Shown here: piece after piece, positions 36,072-45,838 of the stretch
Layout of the letters: each line of letters opens with the position of its first letter
Position numbering within the stretch: position 1 is the first letter of the stretch
NCBI GenBank assembly: GCA_024707365.1
Contig: JANPZV010000005.1
Span: 310,001-374,000 of the forward strand
Length of the DNA: 64,000 nt
Source of the DNA: Terricaulis sp.
GTDB lineage: Bacteria > Pseudomonadota > Alphaproteobacteria > Caulobacterales > Aquidulcibacteraceae
Direction: 5' to 3'
Program-made: the position numbers and the translations under genes
Notes under the pieces: model-generated
Told to the model about the DNA's origin: nothing
What the model saw: only the letters and a program-made list of their open reading frames with translations
Database searches by the model: none

Positions 36072-36533
36072 GTGCCGCATTCCGCCAGCAAACTTCCGTC
36101 TGAACTGCTTGACCGATTGGTCTACTCAACACCGGGTGGTGAGTACGCATGGCGTGTGGACGACATCCCGAAAGTTATCGAAGCCGCGCGCCGCGCATCG
36201 CTGTTGAACCTGGACGGCACGCTGCAATTCTATCTCCCTGACCACGGGATTTGTGAGTGCTACTGGGTCGATGTCGGCCCTGCCGATCCGCCCAATGATT
36301 TGGATTGGCGGCAAAAAGTGGAATGGTCTGCCGAGGCCTGCCAACGCCGTTTCGATGAGGTCTCGAACACTATCGACTTAGTAGCCGCAGGCAGAGACGA
36401 GTTTGGCGGCCCGCTCAAGGAATTGGCGGATAGCGGAACGGACATAGCCCAGTTCATGTGCTTCGTTTGGAACGTGTGTGACGAAGCTGAGTACCTTGAG
36501 CTTCAGCGAATGGCTGGCACTTTCCGAGATTAG
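36072..36533 (+). CDS. Orphan hypothetical protein
   Basis: 153 residues if it starts at GTG 36072 (VPHSASKLPSELLDRLVYS); the frame is open further upstream but that part is repeat DNA. No recognised domain. The composition is unlike the neighbours: rich in Trp, Asp and Glu, and its DNA is lower in G+C. It has a mixed alpha/beta look, with segments WRVDDIPKVIEAARRASLL, FYLPDHGICECYWVDVG and FVWNVCDEAEYLELQRM. Small acidic single-copy proteins next to toxin-antitoxin loci are sometimes immunity proteins, but nothing shows that here. Confidence 0.55.
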   Translation: MPHSASKLPSELLDRLVYSTPGGEYAWRVDDIPKVIEAARRASLLNLDGTLQFYLPDHGICECYWVDVGPADPPNDLDWRQKVEWSAEACQRRFDEVSNTIDLVAAGRDEFGGPLKELADSGTDIAQFMCFVWNVCDEAEYLELQRMAGTFRD

Positions 36534-36569
36534 CTTCTGTCCGCTCCCGGCGAAAAGCAGACTCTCCGC

Positions 36570-36699
36570 GTCCTCCCCCGCGAGGGGGAGGTGGCGCGCG
36601 CGAAGCGCGCGACGGAGGGGCGGGCGCTGATGTGGGCCGACGCCGGCGCCGCCCCCTCAGTCATGCTGCGCATGACAGCTCCCCCTAACGGGCGAGCAC
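36570..36699. repeat. R1 intergenic repeat, copy 4
   Basis: TCCTCCCCCGCGAGGGGGAGG, GCGCGCGAAGCGCGCGACGGAGG, CCCCTCAGTCATGCTGCGCATGACAG and CTCCCCCTAACGGGCGAG. Compared with copy 1, the inner palindrome changes GTCACGC/GCGTGAC to GTCATGC/GCATGAC: both arms changed together, which keeps the pairing. Confidence 0.88.
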
Positions 36700-36710
36700 G
36701 AAGTGCGAGC

Positions 36711-38526
36711 TTATTTCGCCGCCGCCAGCTCACGCGCGCCGCAGCCGGCCTTCGCTGTTTCCAAATAGAATTGGCGCATGTCCCAGGCGCCGGTGGGGCA
36801 GCGTTCGGCGCAGAGGCCGCAATGGAGGCAGACGTCTTCGTCTTTCACCATGACGCGCCCGGTTTTGAGCCCATCCTGCACGTAAAGATCCTGCTCGAGA
36901 TTGAGCGCGGGCGCGGTGAGGCGTTCGCGTAGATCCGTCTCTTCGCCGTTTTCGGTGAAGGTGATGCAATCCATCGGGCAGATATCGACGCAGGCGTCAC
37001 ACTCGATGCAGAGCGGGGCGGAAAACACGGTTTGCACATCGCAATTGAGGCAGCGCTGCGCCTCCTTATAGCCGAGCAGCGGGTCAAACCCCTTCTCGAC
37101 CTCGATCTTCACATTGCGCAGCGCCACGTCGGGCTCAACCAGCGGCACCTTATAGCGCTGATCGAGCGCGATATCGTTGTCATAGCTCCATTCATGGATG
37201 CCCATTTTGGTGGAGTGCATCACAACATCAGGCGGCGGGCGCTTGCGCACATCCTGCCCGTTTAAATAGAGATCGATCGAAACGGCGGCTTCGTGGCCAT
37301 GGGCGACGGCCCAGATGATGTTCTTGGGGCCGAAGGCGGCGTCACCGCCGAAGAACACGTTGGGCAGCGAGCTTTGGAAGGTGAGCTCATCCACCACCGG
37401 CATATCCCATTCGCCGAAGGCCATGCCGATGTCGCGCTCAATCCAGGGAAAGGCGTTTTCCTGGCCGACAGCCATCAGCACGTCGTCGCACTCAAAATGC
37501 ACGTCCGGCGCGCCGCTGGGGACGAGCTTTTTGCGGCCTTTTTCTTCGGCCCAATGCATCGGCGTGAACCACATGCCGGTGATCTTGCCGTTTGCGTGCG
37601 TGATCTCGCGCGGGTTGAGGAAATTGAGGATCGGGATGCCTTCGTGCTGCGCATCCTCTTTTTCCCAGGGGCTCGCCTTCATTTCATCGAAGCCGGAGCG
37701 GACGATGACTTTCACATCCTCCCCGCCGAGGCGCCGCGCCGTGCGGCAGCAATCCATCGCGGTGTTGCCCCCGCCGAGCACGATCACGCGCTTGCCGATT
37801 TTATCAACGTGCCCGAACGAGACGTTGGAGAGCCAATCGATGCCGATATGCACGTTGGCCTTGGCCTCCTGCTGGCCGGGCAAGCCAAGATCGCGCCCGC
37901 GCGGCGCGCCGGTGCCGACGAAGATGGCGTCATAATTTTTGGCGAGCAGCGCTTTCAGGGAATCGATGCGCTCCCCGAAATGCGTGACCGGCTCATAGTG
38001 CAGAACGTAGCCGACCTCTTCATCGATCACGCTTTCGGGCAGGCGGAAGCGCGGGATCTGGGTGCGGATCATGCCGCCGCCTTTTTGCTCGGCGTCGTAG
38101 ATGTGCACCTCATAGCCGAGCGGCAAGAGATCGCGCGCGACGGTGAGCGAGGCGGGGCCGGCGCCGATCAGCGCGATGCGCTTGCCGTTTTTGCTGACGG
38201 CTTTCGGCGGCAGGCGATCTGCGATCTCGCCTTTATTATCGGCGGCCACGCGCTTTAAGCGGCAGATGGCGACAGGCTCGGGCTTGGCCTCTTGCGATTC
38301 CTCAACACGCCCGCGGCGGCAGGCGGGCTCACACGGGCGATCGCGAGGTGCGGCCGAGGATGCCGGGAAACACGTTCGAGCGCCAATTGATCATGAACGC
38401 GTCGGCATAGCGGCCGGCGGCGATGAGGCGGATATATTCCGGCACCGGCGTATGCGCCGGGCACGCCCATTGGCAATCGACGACTTTGTGGAAGTAATCC
38501 GGCTGCGCGATATCCGTCGGCTTCAA
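36711..38526 (-). CDS. GltD-like NAD(P)-dependent flavoprotein with ferredoxin domains, one apparent frameshift
   Basis: 604 residues after correction. An N-terminal glutamate-synthase-small-subunit Fe-S domain (VDCQWACPAHTPVPEYIRL, then CDRPCEPACRRGRVEE) is followed by FAD and NAD(P)H Rossmann folds (IALIGAGPASLTVARDL; RVIVLGGGNTAMDCCRTARRLGG). The C-terminus has two 4Fe-4S ferredoxin motifs (CIECDACVDICPMDC; CLHCGLCAERCPTGA). The break is an extra base at 38344-38348. The start is TTG 38526, supported by AAGGAGG seven bases before. It suits electron transfer between NAD(P)H and ferredoxin, possibly for KorAB. Confidence 0.85.
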
Positions 38527-38628
38527 GACGCCGCCTCCTTGTGTTTCGCATAGCGTAGACCCAACCGGGCGCGGCGCAAGGCGCCGGGCTTGATTTGCGG
38601 CGCCAAGCGGCGCGATGGTCGCGCGCAC

Positions 38629-41600
38629 ATGAAAGACGGCTGGCATTTTTGGATCGATCGCGGCGGCACGTTTACGGACGTGGTCGCGCGCGGGCCTGGC
38701 GGATTGCAAATCGTTCGCAAATTGCTGAGCGTCAACCCGGAGCGCTATGCGGACGCGGCGCTGGAGGCGATCGGCCAAATCCTGGCCGAGCATGGCGGGG
38801 CGATCGCTTCGGTGAAGCTCGGCACCACGGTGGCGACTAATGCGCTCTTGGAGCGCAAGGGCGCGGATGTCGTGCTGGTGGTGACGCAAGGCTTTGGCGA
38901 TGCGCTGGAGATCGGCGTGCAGGCGCGGCCGGATATTTTTGCGCGGCATATCGTGAAGCCAGATCTGCTGCACCAGCGCGTGATCGAAGCGCGCGAGCGG
39001 GTGAGCGCCGAAGGCGCCGTGCTGACGCCGCTGGATGAAGCGCATGCGCGCGCGGCGCTGCAGGCGGCGTTTGACGACGGCTTCCGCGCGGCGGCGATCG
39101 CGTGTTTGCATGGCTGGGCCCATCCCGCGCACGAGGCGAAGCTGGCCGAGATCGCGCGCGCGATCGGCTTTACGCAGATTTCCGTGAGCCATGAGGTGAG
39201 CGGGCTGATCAAATTCATCCCGCGCGCGGATACGAGCGTGGCGGACGCCTACCTTTCCCCCGTGCTGCGGGCGTATGTGGATGAGGTGAGCGCGGGGCTC
39301 AGCGAAGCGCCGCTCTATTTCATGCAATCCAATGGCGGGCTGAGCGAGGCTTCGCGTTTTCGCGGGCGCGACGCGGTGCTTTCGGGGCCGGCGGGCGGGG
39401 TTGTGGGCATGGCGGCGGCGGCGGCGCGCGCAGGCTTTCGCCATGCGCTGGGCTTTGACATGGGCGGCACCTCAACGGACGTGACGCATTATGCCGGCGC
39501 GTTTGAGCGCACGCATGAGACGCTGGTGGCGGGCGTGCGCTTTGCCGCACCCATGCTTTCGATCCACACCGTGGCGGCGGGCGGCGGCTCGATTTGCTTT
39601 TTGACGGCGCGCGGCTGCGCGTTGGCCCGCACAGCGCGGGCGCCGATCCGGGCCCGGCCTCATATCGCCGCGGCGGGCCGCTGACGGTGACAGATTGCAA
39701 CGTGCTGCTGGGGCGCGTGCGGCCTGAGTTTTTTCCCGCGATCTTTGGCCCGAACGGGGATCAGCCGCTGGATCGCGATGCGGTGGCGCACAAATTCGCG
39801 GAATTATGCGCAGAGGTGGCGGCGGCGACGGGGCGCGTGCTGAGCGCGGAAGACGCCGCCGAAGGCTTTCTCACCATCGCCAACGAGCACATGGCCGAGG
39901 CGATCAAGAAGATTTCGATCCAGCGCGGCTATGATCCTTCCAATTATGCGCTCGTCGCGTTCGGCGGCGCGGGCGGGCAGCATGCGTGCGCGGTGGCCGA
40001 TGCTGTGGGCGTGGAGACGATCCTGCTGCATCCGCTGGCCGGCGTGCTGAGCGCGTGGGGCATGGGGCTGGCCGATGAGCGGGCGATCGCCGAGGAGACG
40101 GTGGAGCAAAAGCTTGGCGTTGCGCTGGATGCGGCGGCGGCGCGGCTTTCCGCTGCGGCGCGCGCGCGGCTGGGCGATGCTGCGCACGCGCGCGTGCGGC
40201 TGACGGCGCATCTGAAATATGAGGGCGCGGATACGCCGCTGCCGGTGATGCTGGGCGATGAGATGCGCGCTGGCTTTGAGGCAGAGCACCAGAAGCGCTT
40301 TGGCTTTGTTGATCCGGGCCGGGATATTGTGGTGGCGTCGCTGACGGCGGAGGCGGTGGTTGACGGTGCAACGCCTCTTGAAGCGGGCGCCGCACCATCC
40401 GCCGAATGGGATTACGGCGATCAGGTCGCGCTCTACGCGGAGGGCGCGTGGGACAAGTGCGCGTTTGTTTATAAGCGCAGCGCGCTGAAGCCGGGCTCTG
40501 ATTTTGATGGCCCCTGCCTGGTGCTCGAAGAAGGCGCGACGACCTATATTGCGCCCGGCTGGGAAGGCCGACGCACCGATAGAGGCGACCTCATTCTGCG
40601 CCGCACCGAAAAAATCGCCCGCGCCGCGATCGGCACGGCGGCGGATCCGATTTTGCTTGAAGTGTTCAACAATCGCTTCATGGGCGTGGCCGAAGAGATG
40701 GGCTTGGCGCTGCAGACCACGGCCTCCTCCGTGAACATCAAGGAGCGCTTGGATTTTTCCTGCGCGGTGTTTGATGAAGGCGGCGGGCTTGTGGCCAATG
40801 CGCCGCACATTCCGGTGCATCTTGGCTCCATGAGCGATAGCGTGCGCGAGATTATCCGCCAGCGCGGCGTCGGCATGCGCGATGGCGATGTCTATATGCT
40901 CAACGCGCCGCACGCGGGCGGCACGCATTTGCCCGACATCACTTTGATCGCGCCGGTGATGCTGGAGGGTGAAACCACGCCGGCATTCTTCACCGCTGCG
41001 CGCGGGCATCATGCGGATGTGGGCGGGATCACGCCAGGCTCGATGCCGCCGGATTCCACGCGTATCGAAGATGAAGGCGTGCTGATCGAAAATTTCCTGC
41101 TGATGCGCGAAGGGCGGCTGCTGGAAGCGGAAACGCGCGCGCTGTTCGCCTCCGGCCCCCACCCTGCGCGCAATGTGGATCGCAATATCGCCGATCTTAA
41201 AGCGCAGATCGCCGCCGTGGTGCGCGGCGGGGCGGAGCTGAAGCGGTTGGTTGCCCATTACGGGCGCGAGGGCGTGGCCGCGTATATGCGGCATGTGCAG
41301 GATAACGCTGAAGAGCAGATCAAGCGCGTGATCGATACGCTCAAGCCTGGGCGCTTTCGAGTTGAGATGGATCATGGCGCAATGATCGCCGTGGCGGTGA
41401 CGCCAGATCACGCCGCGCGCACGGTGACAATCGATTTCACCGGCACGAGCGCGCAAGGGCAAAACAATTTCAACGCGCCGCTGGCGATCACGCGCGCGGC
41501 GACGCTTTATGTGTTCCGCACTTTGGTGGCCGATCACATTCCGCTGAATGAAGGCTGCCTCAAGCTGCTCAACATCATCGTGCCGGAAGGCTCGATGCTG

Positions 41601-42182
41601 AATCCTGCGCGGGGCGCGGCGGTGGTGGCGGGCAATGTGGAGACAAGCCAGGCCGTGGTGGATTGCCTTTACGGCGCGTTCGGCGCGCTGGCGGCCAGCC
41701 AAGGCACGATGAACAATTTCACCTTCGGCGATGCGCGCCGGCAATATTATGAAACCATATGCGGCGGCTCAGGCGCGGGGCCCGGTTTTGCGGGCGCGGC
41801 CGTGGTGCAAACCCACATGACCAATTCGCGGCTGACTGACCCTGAGGTTTTGGAAACGCGCTTTCCAGTTTTGGTGGAAGAGTTTTCCGTGCGGCGCGGC
41901 TCGGGCGGGGCTGGCGCCTTCAAGGGCGGCGACGGCGCGGTGCGGCGCGTGCGCTTTTGCGAACCCATGCAGGCCGCGATTTTATCGAACCGGCGCAGCG
42001 TGGCGCCGTTCGGGCTCGAAGGCGGAGGCGATGGCGCGCCGGGCGCCAATCGCGTTGAGCGCGTGGGCGGCGCGGTGGAGATACTGGGCGCAACGGCGAA
42101 AACCGAGATGCAGGCGGGCGATGTGTTCGTGATCGAAACGCCCGGCGGCGGGGGATTTGGGAAGCGTGAGCGCGCGATATAG
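38629..42182 (+). CDS. oplAH: 5-oxoprolinase (ATP-hydrolysing), hydantoinase A/B fusion, one apparent frameshift
   Basis: 1184 residues after correction, normal for the OplAH type. HyuA half (1-640): [12 protein letters not shown] phosphate loop, [27 protein letters not shown]. HyuB half (about 650-1180): [38 protein letters not shown], and [15 protein letters not shown]. It hydrolyses 5-oxo-L-proline to glutamate with ATP. The break is in the T-run 39598-39602, one T short, between GGGSI and [20 protein letters not shown]-methylhydantoinases look similar, but the downstream DUF969/DUF979 genes favour 5-oxoproline. Confidence 0.9.
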
Positions 42183-42191
42183 GGGCTGATC

Positions 42192-42476
42192 TTGGCGGTT
42201 ATCATCACATGGATCATTTTGTGCTTTTGGCCGCGCTATGGCCTTCTGCTCGCGGTCGGCGCGATGGTTGCGGCGTACAATCTGATTGGCGCATTTACCG
42301 GCCCGGCCGAAAACACCAACCAACGGCTGTTTGAACTTGCCGTTGTGTTGCCGACTTTCCTTGTGATTGGCGCCGGTATTATCTCCGCGCGCCGATGGCT
42401 GCAAAACCGCAAAAAGACGTCGGACCTCGTGCCTGAAAACCCACAAGCGGCGCAATCATCAGAACCGAAAGCCTGA
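42192..42476 (+). CDS. Small two-helix membrane protein of the 5-oxoproline locus
   Basis: 94 residues starting at TTG 42192, no ATG being available. Two hydrophobic segments (about 3-32 and 45-64; the first has IITWIILCFWPRYGLLLAVGA in part), then a basic-polar tail. It lies 9 bp after oplAH and 3 bp before the DUF969 gene, so it belongs to the same transcript. No family recognised. It may be an accessory subunit of the predicted permease (inference). Confidence 0.65.
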   Translation: MAVIITWIILCFWPRYGLLLAVGAMVAAYNLIGAFTGPAENTNQRLFELAVVLPTFLVIGAGIISARRWLQNRKKTSDLVPENPQAAQSSEPKA

Positions 42477-42479
42477 GCC

Positions 42480-43199
42480 ATGCTGGTTTTACTTGGCATC
42501 GCCGTTGTGGTGTTTGGCTTTATCGTGCGCGCCAATCCGCTGCTTGTGGTGATGGCCGCGGCGCTCACCACTGGGCTTGCGGCGGCGTGGACGCCAGAGG
42601 CCGATCTTGCGGCGTACTACATGGCCGGGCGCGAAACGCTGGCGCAATTTGGAAAGGCGTTTAACGACGCGCGCTATATCAGCCTCACATGGATTTTGCT
42701 GGCGGCGATTGGCTTGCTGGAGCGCGCGGGCCTGCAGGAGCGCGCGCGCATTGCGATCGCCAAGGTGGAGGCCGCCACGGTGGGGCGGCTGCTTTGGGTG
42801 TATTTCGTGATCCGGCAGGCGAGCGCGGCGCTGGGGCTCACCTCGCTCGGCGGGCACGCGCAAATGGTGCGGCCGCTGGTGGCGCCGATGGCCGAAGGCG
42901 CGGCCGAAGCGCGCTTTGGCGCCCTGCCCGATCAGCAGCGCTTCCTTATTCGCAGCCACGCGGCGGCGGCGGATAATATCGGCCTCTTTTTCGGCGAGGA
43001 TATTTTCATCGCCATCGCCTCGATCCTTTTGATCAAGGGCTTTTTGGAAACCTACGGCATCATCGTTGAGCCGTTACAGCTTTCGATCTGGGCGATCCCG
43101 ACGGCGATCGCGGCGCTGATCATCCATAGCGTGCGGCTGTGGCTGCTGGATCGCGCGCTAAAACGTGCGTTAAGCGGCAAGGCGGAGGCCGGCGCATGA
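42480..43199 (+). CDS. DUF969 membrane protein
   Basis: 239 residues with about six hydrophobic segments. The family block WVYFVIRQASAALGLTSLGGHAQMVRPLVAPMAEGAAE and the later SHAAAADNIGLFFGEDIFIAIASILL identify DUF969, known to occur with DUF979 beside 5-oxoprolinase and pyroglutamyl peptidase genes and thought to be one half of a 5-oxoproline permease. Stop overlaps the DUF979 start by 4 bp. The transport role is inferred from context. Confidence 0.88.
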   Translation: MLVLLGIAVVVFGFIVRANPLLVVMAAALTTGLAAAWTPEADLAAYYMAGRETLAQFGKAFNDARYISLTWILLAAIGLLERAGLQERARIAIAKVEAATVGRLLWVYFVIRQASAALGLTSLGGHAQMVRPLVAPMAEGAAEARFGALPDQQRFLIRSHAAAADNIGLFFGEDIFIAIASILLIKGFLETYGIIVEPLQLSIWAIPTAIAALIIHSVRLWLLDRALKRALSGKAEAGA

Positions 43200-44155
43200 T
43201 CACGCTGCAACACGCTTACATCGTGGCCGGGCTTTTCTTTCTGGCGCTGGTTATTCTTTCGGCACGAGACGAGGCCAATCCGCGCCGGCTGCGCAATGCG
43301 ACGTTCTGGGGCTTGCTGGCGGCGAGCTTTCTCGGCGGGCATGCGTTTGGCGATCTGGGCAATGGCTTGCTGGCGCTTGGGCTTGTGGCGATCGCCGCGT
43401 TTGGGCTTGGGCAAGGCAAGCCGAAAACCACCAGCCAAGAAGAACGCCGCGCCAGCGCCGAGCGGAACGGCAATCTTTTGTTTCTGCCGGCGCTGATCAT
43501 ACCCGCCGCGGCTTTGATCGGCACGCTGCTGGTGAAGGAAACAAGCTGGGCGCAGAATTTCATAGAAGCCAAGAACGCAACGCTGATTTCGCTGACGCTG
43601 GGCGTGCTGATCGCCATTGGCGTGATCATGGCATGGCTCAAGCCGCCGCCGCTGGCGCCGCTGCAGGAAGGGCGGCGGCTGATGGATGCGGTGGGCTGGG
43701 CGGCGCTTTTGCCGCAAATGCTGGCGGCGCTGGGCGCTGTGTTTCTGGCGGCGGGCGTGGGCGAACAGGTGGGGCTGATCTTTGCGGAATATATCCCGCT
43801 CGACACCCGCACCATGGCGGTGGCGGCCTATTGCGTGGGCATGGCGCTGTTCACCATCATCATGGGCAATGCGTTCGCGGCGTTTCCGGTGATGACGGCG
43901 GCGGTGGGCTTGCCGTTTGTGATCCATGAACTCGGCGGCGATCCGGTGCGGGTGTGCGCCATCGGCATGCTGGCCGGCTTTTGCGGCACGCTGATGACGC
44001 CGATGGCGGCGAATTTTAATGTTGTGCCGGCCAATCTGCTGGAGCTGCCCGATCGCAAACAGGCGATCAACGGCGTGATCCGCGCGCAGATCCCAACCGC
44101 GCTGCCGCTGCTGATTGCGAACATTGTTCTGATGCGGTTCCTGGCCTTCCCATGA
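43196..44155 (+). CDS. DUF979 membrane protein
   Basis: 319 residues with nine or so transmembrane segments. DUF979 marks: GLFFLALVILSARDEANPRR, FWGLLAASFLGG, and the conserved IIMGNAFAAFPVMTAAVGLPFVI with GMLAGFCGTLMTPMAANFN, a permease-like core. The start at 43196 is inside the DUF969 stop (ATGA), and its own stop overlaps the DUF2891 start. With DUF969 it probably forms the importer for 5-oxoproline. Confidence 0.9.
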   Translation: MITLQHAYIVAGLFFLALVILSARDEANPRRLRNATFWGLLAASFLGGHAFGDLGNGLLALGLVAIAAFGLGQGKPKTTSQEERRASAERNGNLLFLPALIIPAAALIGTLLVKETSWAQNFIEAKNATLISLTLGVLIAIGVIMAWLKPPPLAPLQEGRRLMDAVGWAALLPQMLAALGAVFLAAGVGEQVGLIFAEYIPLDTRTMAVAAYCVGMALFTIIMGNAFAAFPVMTAAVGLPFVIHELGGDPVRVCAIGMLAGFCGTLMTPMAANFNVVPANLLELPDRKQAINGVIRAQIPTALPLLIANIVLMRFLAFP

Positions 44156-45141
44156 CCACACTCACCAAAGGCATCGCCGAGAAATTCGCTTCGCTCGCGC
44201 TCGCGCATGTGGAGCGGGAGTTTCCGTATAAGATGGATCACGTGATGGCGGGGCCGGCTGACGTGATCGGCCCGCGCGCGGCGCATCCGATTTTTTACGG
44301 CAGCTTTGATTGGCATTCGTGCGTGCACGGCTATTGGCTGCTGGCGCGGCTTTGGCGGCGCTATCCTGATTTGGCGCAGGCCGAGGCGATCGCTGCGCTG
44401 TTTGCGCGGGCGTTTACGGCGGAGAATGTCGCGGGCGAGTGCGCGTATCTGCGGCGGCCATGGTCGCGCGTGTTTGAGCGGCCATACGGCTGGGGCTGGC
44501 TGCTGGCGCTGGCGCATGAGCTGAACCAGCATGGGGCGCCGCATGGCGACACGCTCGCGCCGCTGGCGGAAATGTTCGCGCAGCGCTTCCGCAATTTTCT
44601 GCCGCTGTGCGATTATCCGGTGCGCACGGGCGTGCACACCTCAACCGCGTTCGCGCTGCGCATGGCGGCCGATTGGGCCGAAGCGCACGATCCGCTGCTT
44701 TATGCGCTGATGCGCGAAAAACTGCTGCACTGGCACGCGGGCGATGCGGATGCGGCGGCGTGGGAGCCGAGCCAGGATGATTTTTTATCGCCGACGCTGA
44801 TGACAGCCGAGGCGCTGCGGCGGGTGATGGATAAAGCTGCGTTTCGCAGCTGGTTTGCGGCGTATCTGCCGCGCGTTGCGCAAGCTGCGCCCGCTTCCCT
44901 CTTCACGCCCGCGCGGGTGAGCGATCGCAGCGACGGAAAAATCGCGCATCTGGATGGGCTGAATTTCTCACGCGCGTGGTGCTGGCGGGCGATCGCGGGC
45001 GCGCTGGACGATGAGGCCGCCGCCGGCGCCGCGCGCGCAGCCGCTGAGGCGCATATCACGGCGAGCCTGCCGCACGTGGCCGGCGATTATATGGGCGAGC
45101 ACTGGCTGGCGAGCTTTGCGCTGCTGGCGCTGGAGGCTTAG
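44152..45141 (+). CDS. DUF2891 family protein
   Basis: 329 residues, cytosolic, mostly helical. Family signature: HPIFYGSFDWHSCVHGYWLLARLWRRYP, RPYGWGWLLALAHEL, and later DGLNFSRAWCWRAIA with a C-terminal HWLASFALLAL. The (alpha/alpha)-toroid look recalls glycosidases and terpenoid enzymes. DUF2891 genes are often found next to DUF969/DUF979, so a role in 5-oxoproline or peptide-derived amino acid use is plausible but unproven. Its stop overlaps the convergent DUF4336 stop. Confidence 0.88.
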   Translation: MTTLTKGIAEKFASLALAHVEREFPYKMDHVMAGPADVIGPRAAHPIFYGSFDWHSCVHGYWLLARLWRRYPDLAQAEAIAALFARAFTAENVAGECAYLRRPWSRVFERPYGWGWLLALAHELNQHGAPHGDTLAPLAEMFAQRFRNFLPLCDYPVRTGVHTSTAFALRMAADWAEAHDPLLYALMREKLLHWHAGDADAAAWEPSQDDFLSPTLMTAEALRRVMDKAAFRSWFAAYLPRVAQAAPASLFTPARVSDRSDGKIAHLDGLNFSRAWCWRAIAGALDDEAAAGAARAAAEAHITASLPHVAGDYMGEHWLASFALLALEA

Positions 45142-45821
45142 CGCATCAGCCAGGAAAACGCGCGCCGCAGAAATGCGGCGCCATCTTCGCGCACGGGGCT
45201 GCCGTGGGCCATCAGCACGCGTTGGGTGGGACAGGCCAAAATTGCGGCGATGCTTGCGCGCGCGGCCTTGCGGTTGGTGAAGGCGACGCGGAATTTTTGC
45301 GGCACGCGCGGACTGGGCGCGAGCATGCCGTCCAGCCGCGCGACCAGCGCGCGCCAGCCTTTGAACCAATCGGGCGGAAAATTCTGCAAAAGATCGGTGA
45401 AGAGCACAGCGCCGCTTTTGCGATGGAAGAACACCGCTTCGGTAGTGATGGCGTTGCCTTGCACCAGCACGCAGTCGATCTCATCGGACCACGGCATGGG
45501 CGCCTCGGTGAGATCGCCATCGAACGCGATGTCCTTGCGGCGCGTGCGGAGGCCCGGCGCTGCATAAAAGCGCGCATCGGGATAGGCCGCGCGCCATTCG
45601 GGCAAAGCCATGTGATGCAAACTATTGGGCGCAACGACGAAGCGCACATCGCCCAGAGCTTTGAGCGCCGCGTGCAATTCAGCACTGAGAGTAACCGGCG
45701 AGCACACGAAAAGCCCGCCCGCTTCAAGCCGGATCACAGTCATCCGCGTGGGATAGGTGAAGCCGGCGCTTTGCACGGAGGGGCCGGCAGCAATCCAGAT
45801 CTCCTCCGCGAACGCCTCCAT
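45138..45821 (-). CDS. DUF4336 family protein (metallo-beta-lactamase-like)
   Basis: 227 residues from ATG 45821. It has the shape of a beta-lactamase-like domain: MTVIRLEAGGLFVCSPVTLS, FVVAPNSLHHMALPEWRAAYPDARFYAAPGL, then VFFHRKSGAVLFTDLLQNF and a final VLMAHGSPV. The usual HxHxDH zinc motif is reduced to N-S-L-H-H, as is general in DUF4336. Co-directional with the FAH gene (17 bp gap). Function unknown. Confidence 0.8.
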   Translation of the reverse strand: MEAFAEEIWIAAGPSVQSAGFTYPTRMTVIRLEAGGLFVCSPVTLSAELHAALKALGDVRFVVAPNSLHHMALPEWRAAYPDARFYAAPGLRTRRKDIAFDGDLTEAPMPWSDEIDCVLVQGNAITTEAVFFHRKSGAVLFTDLLQNFPPDWFKGWRALVARLDGMLAPSPRVPQKFRVAFTNRKAARASIAAILACPTQRVLMAHGSPVREDGAAFLRRAFSWLMR

Positions 45822-45838
45822 CGCCAGCCCCTTGCGCG

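Noticed and set aside
16350-36699. Possible CRISPR array from the repeated palindromes
   Set aside because: Copies are single, kilobases apart, in both orientations and far longer than CRISPR repeats; no cas genes.
39804-41744. 646-residue frame opposite the 5-oxoprolinase
   Set aside because: Arg/His-rich shadow of a strongly conserved HyuB domain; no domain or ribosome site.
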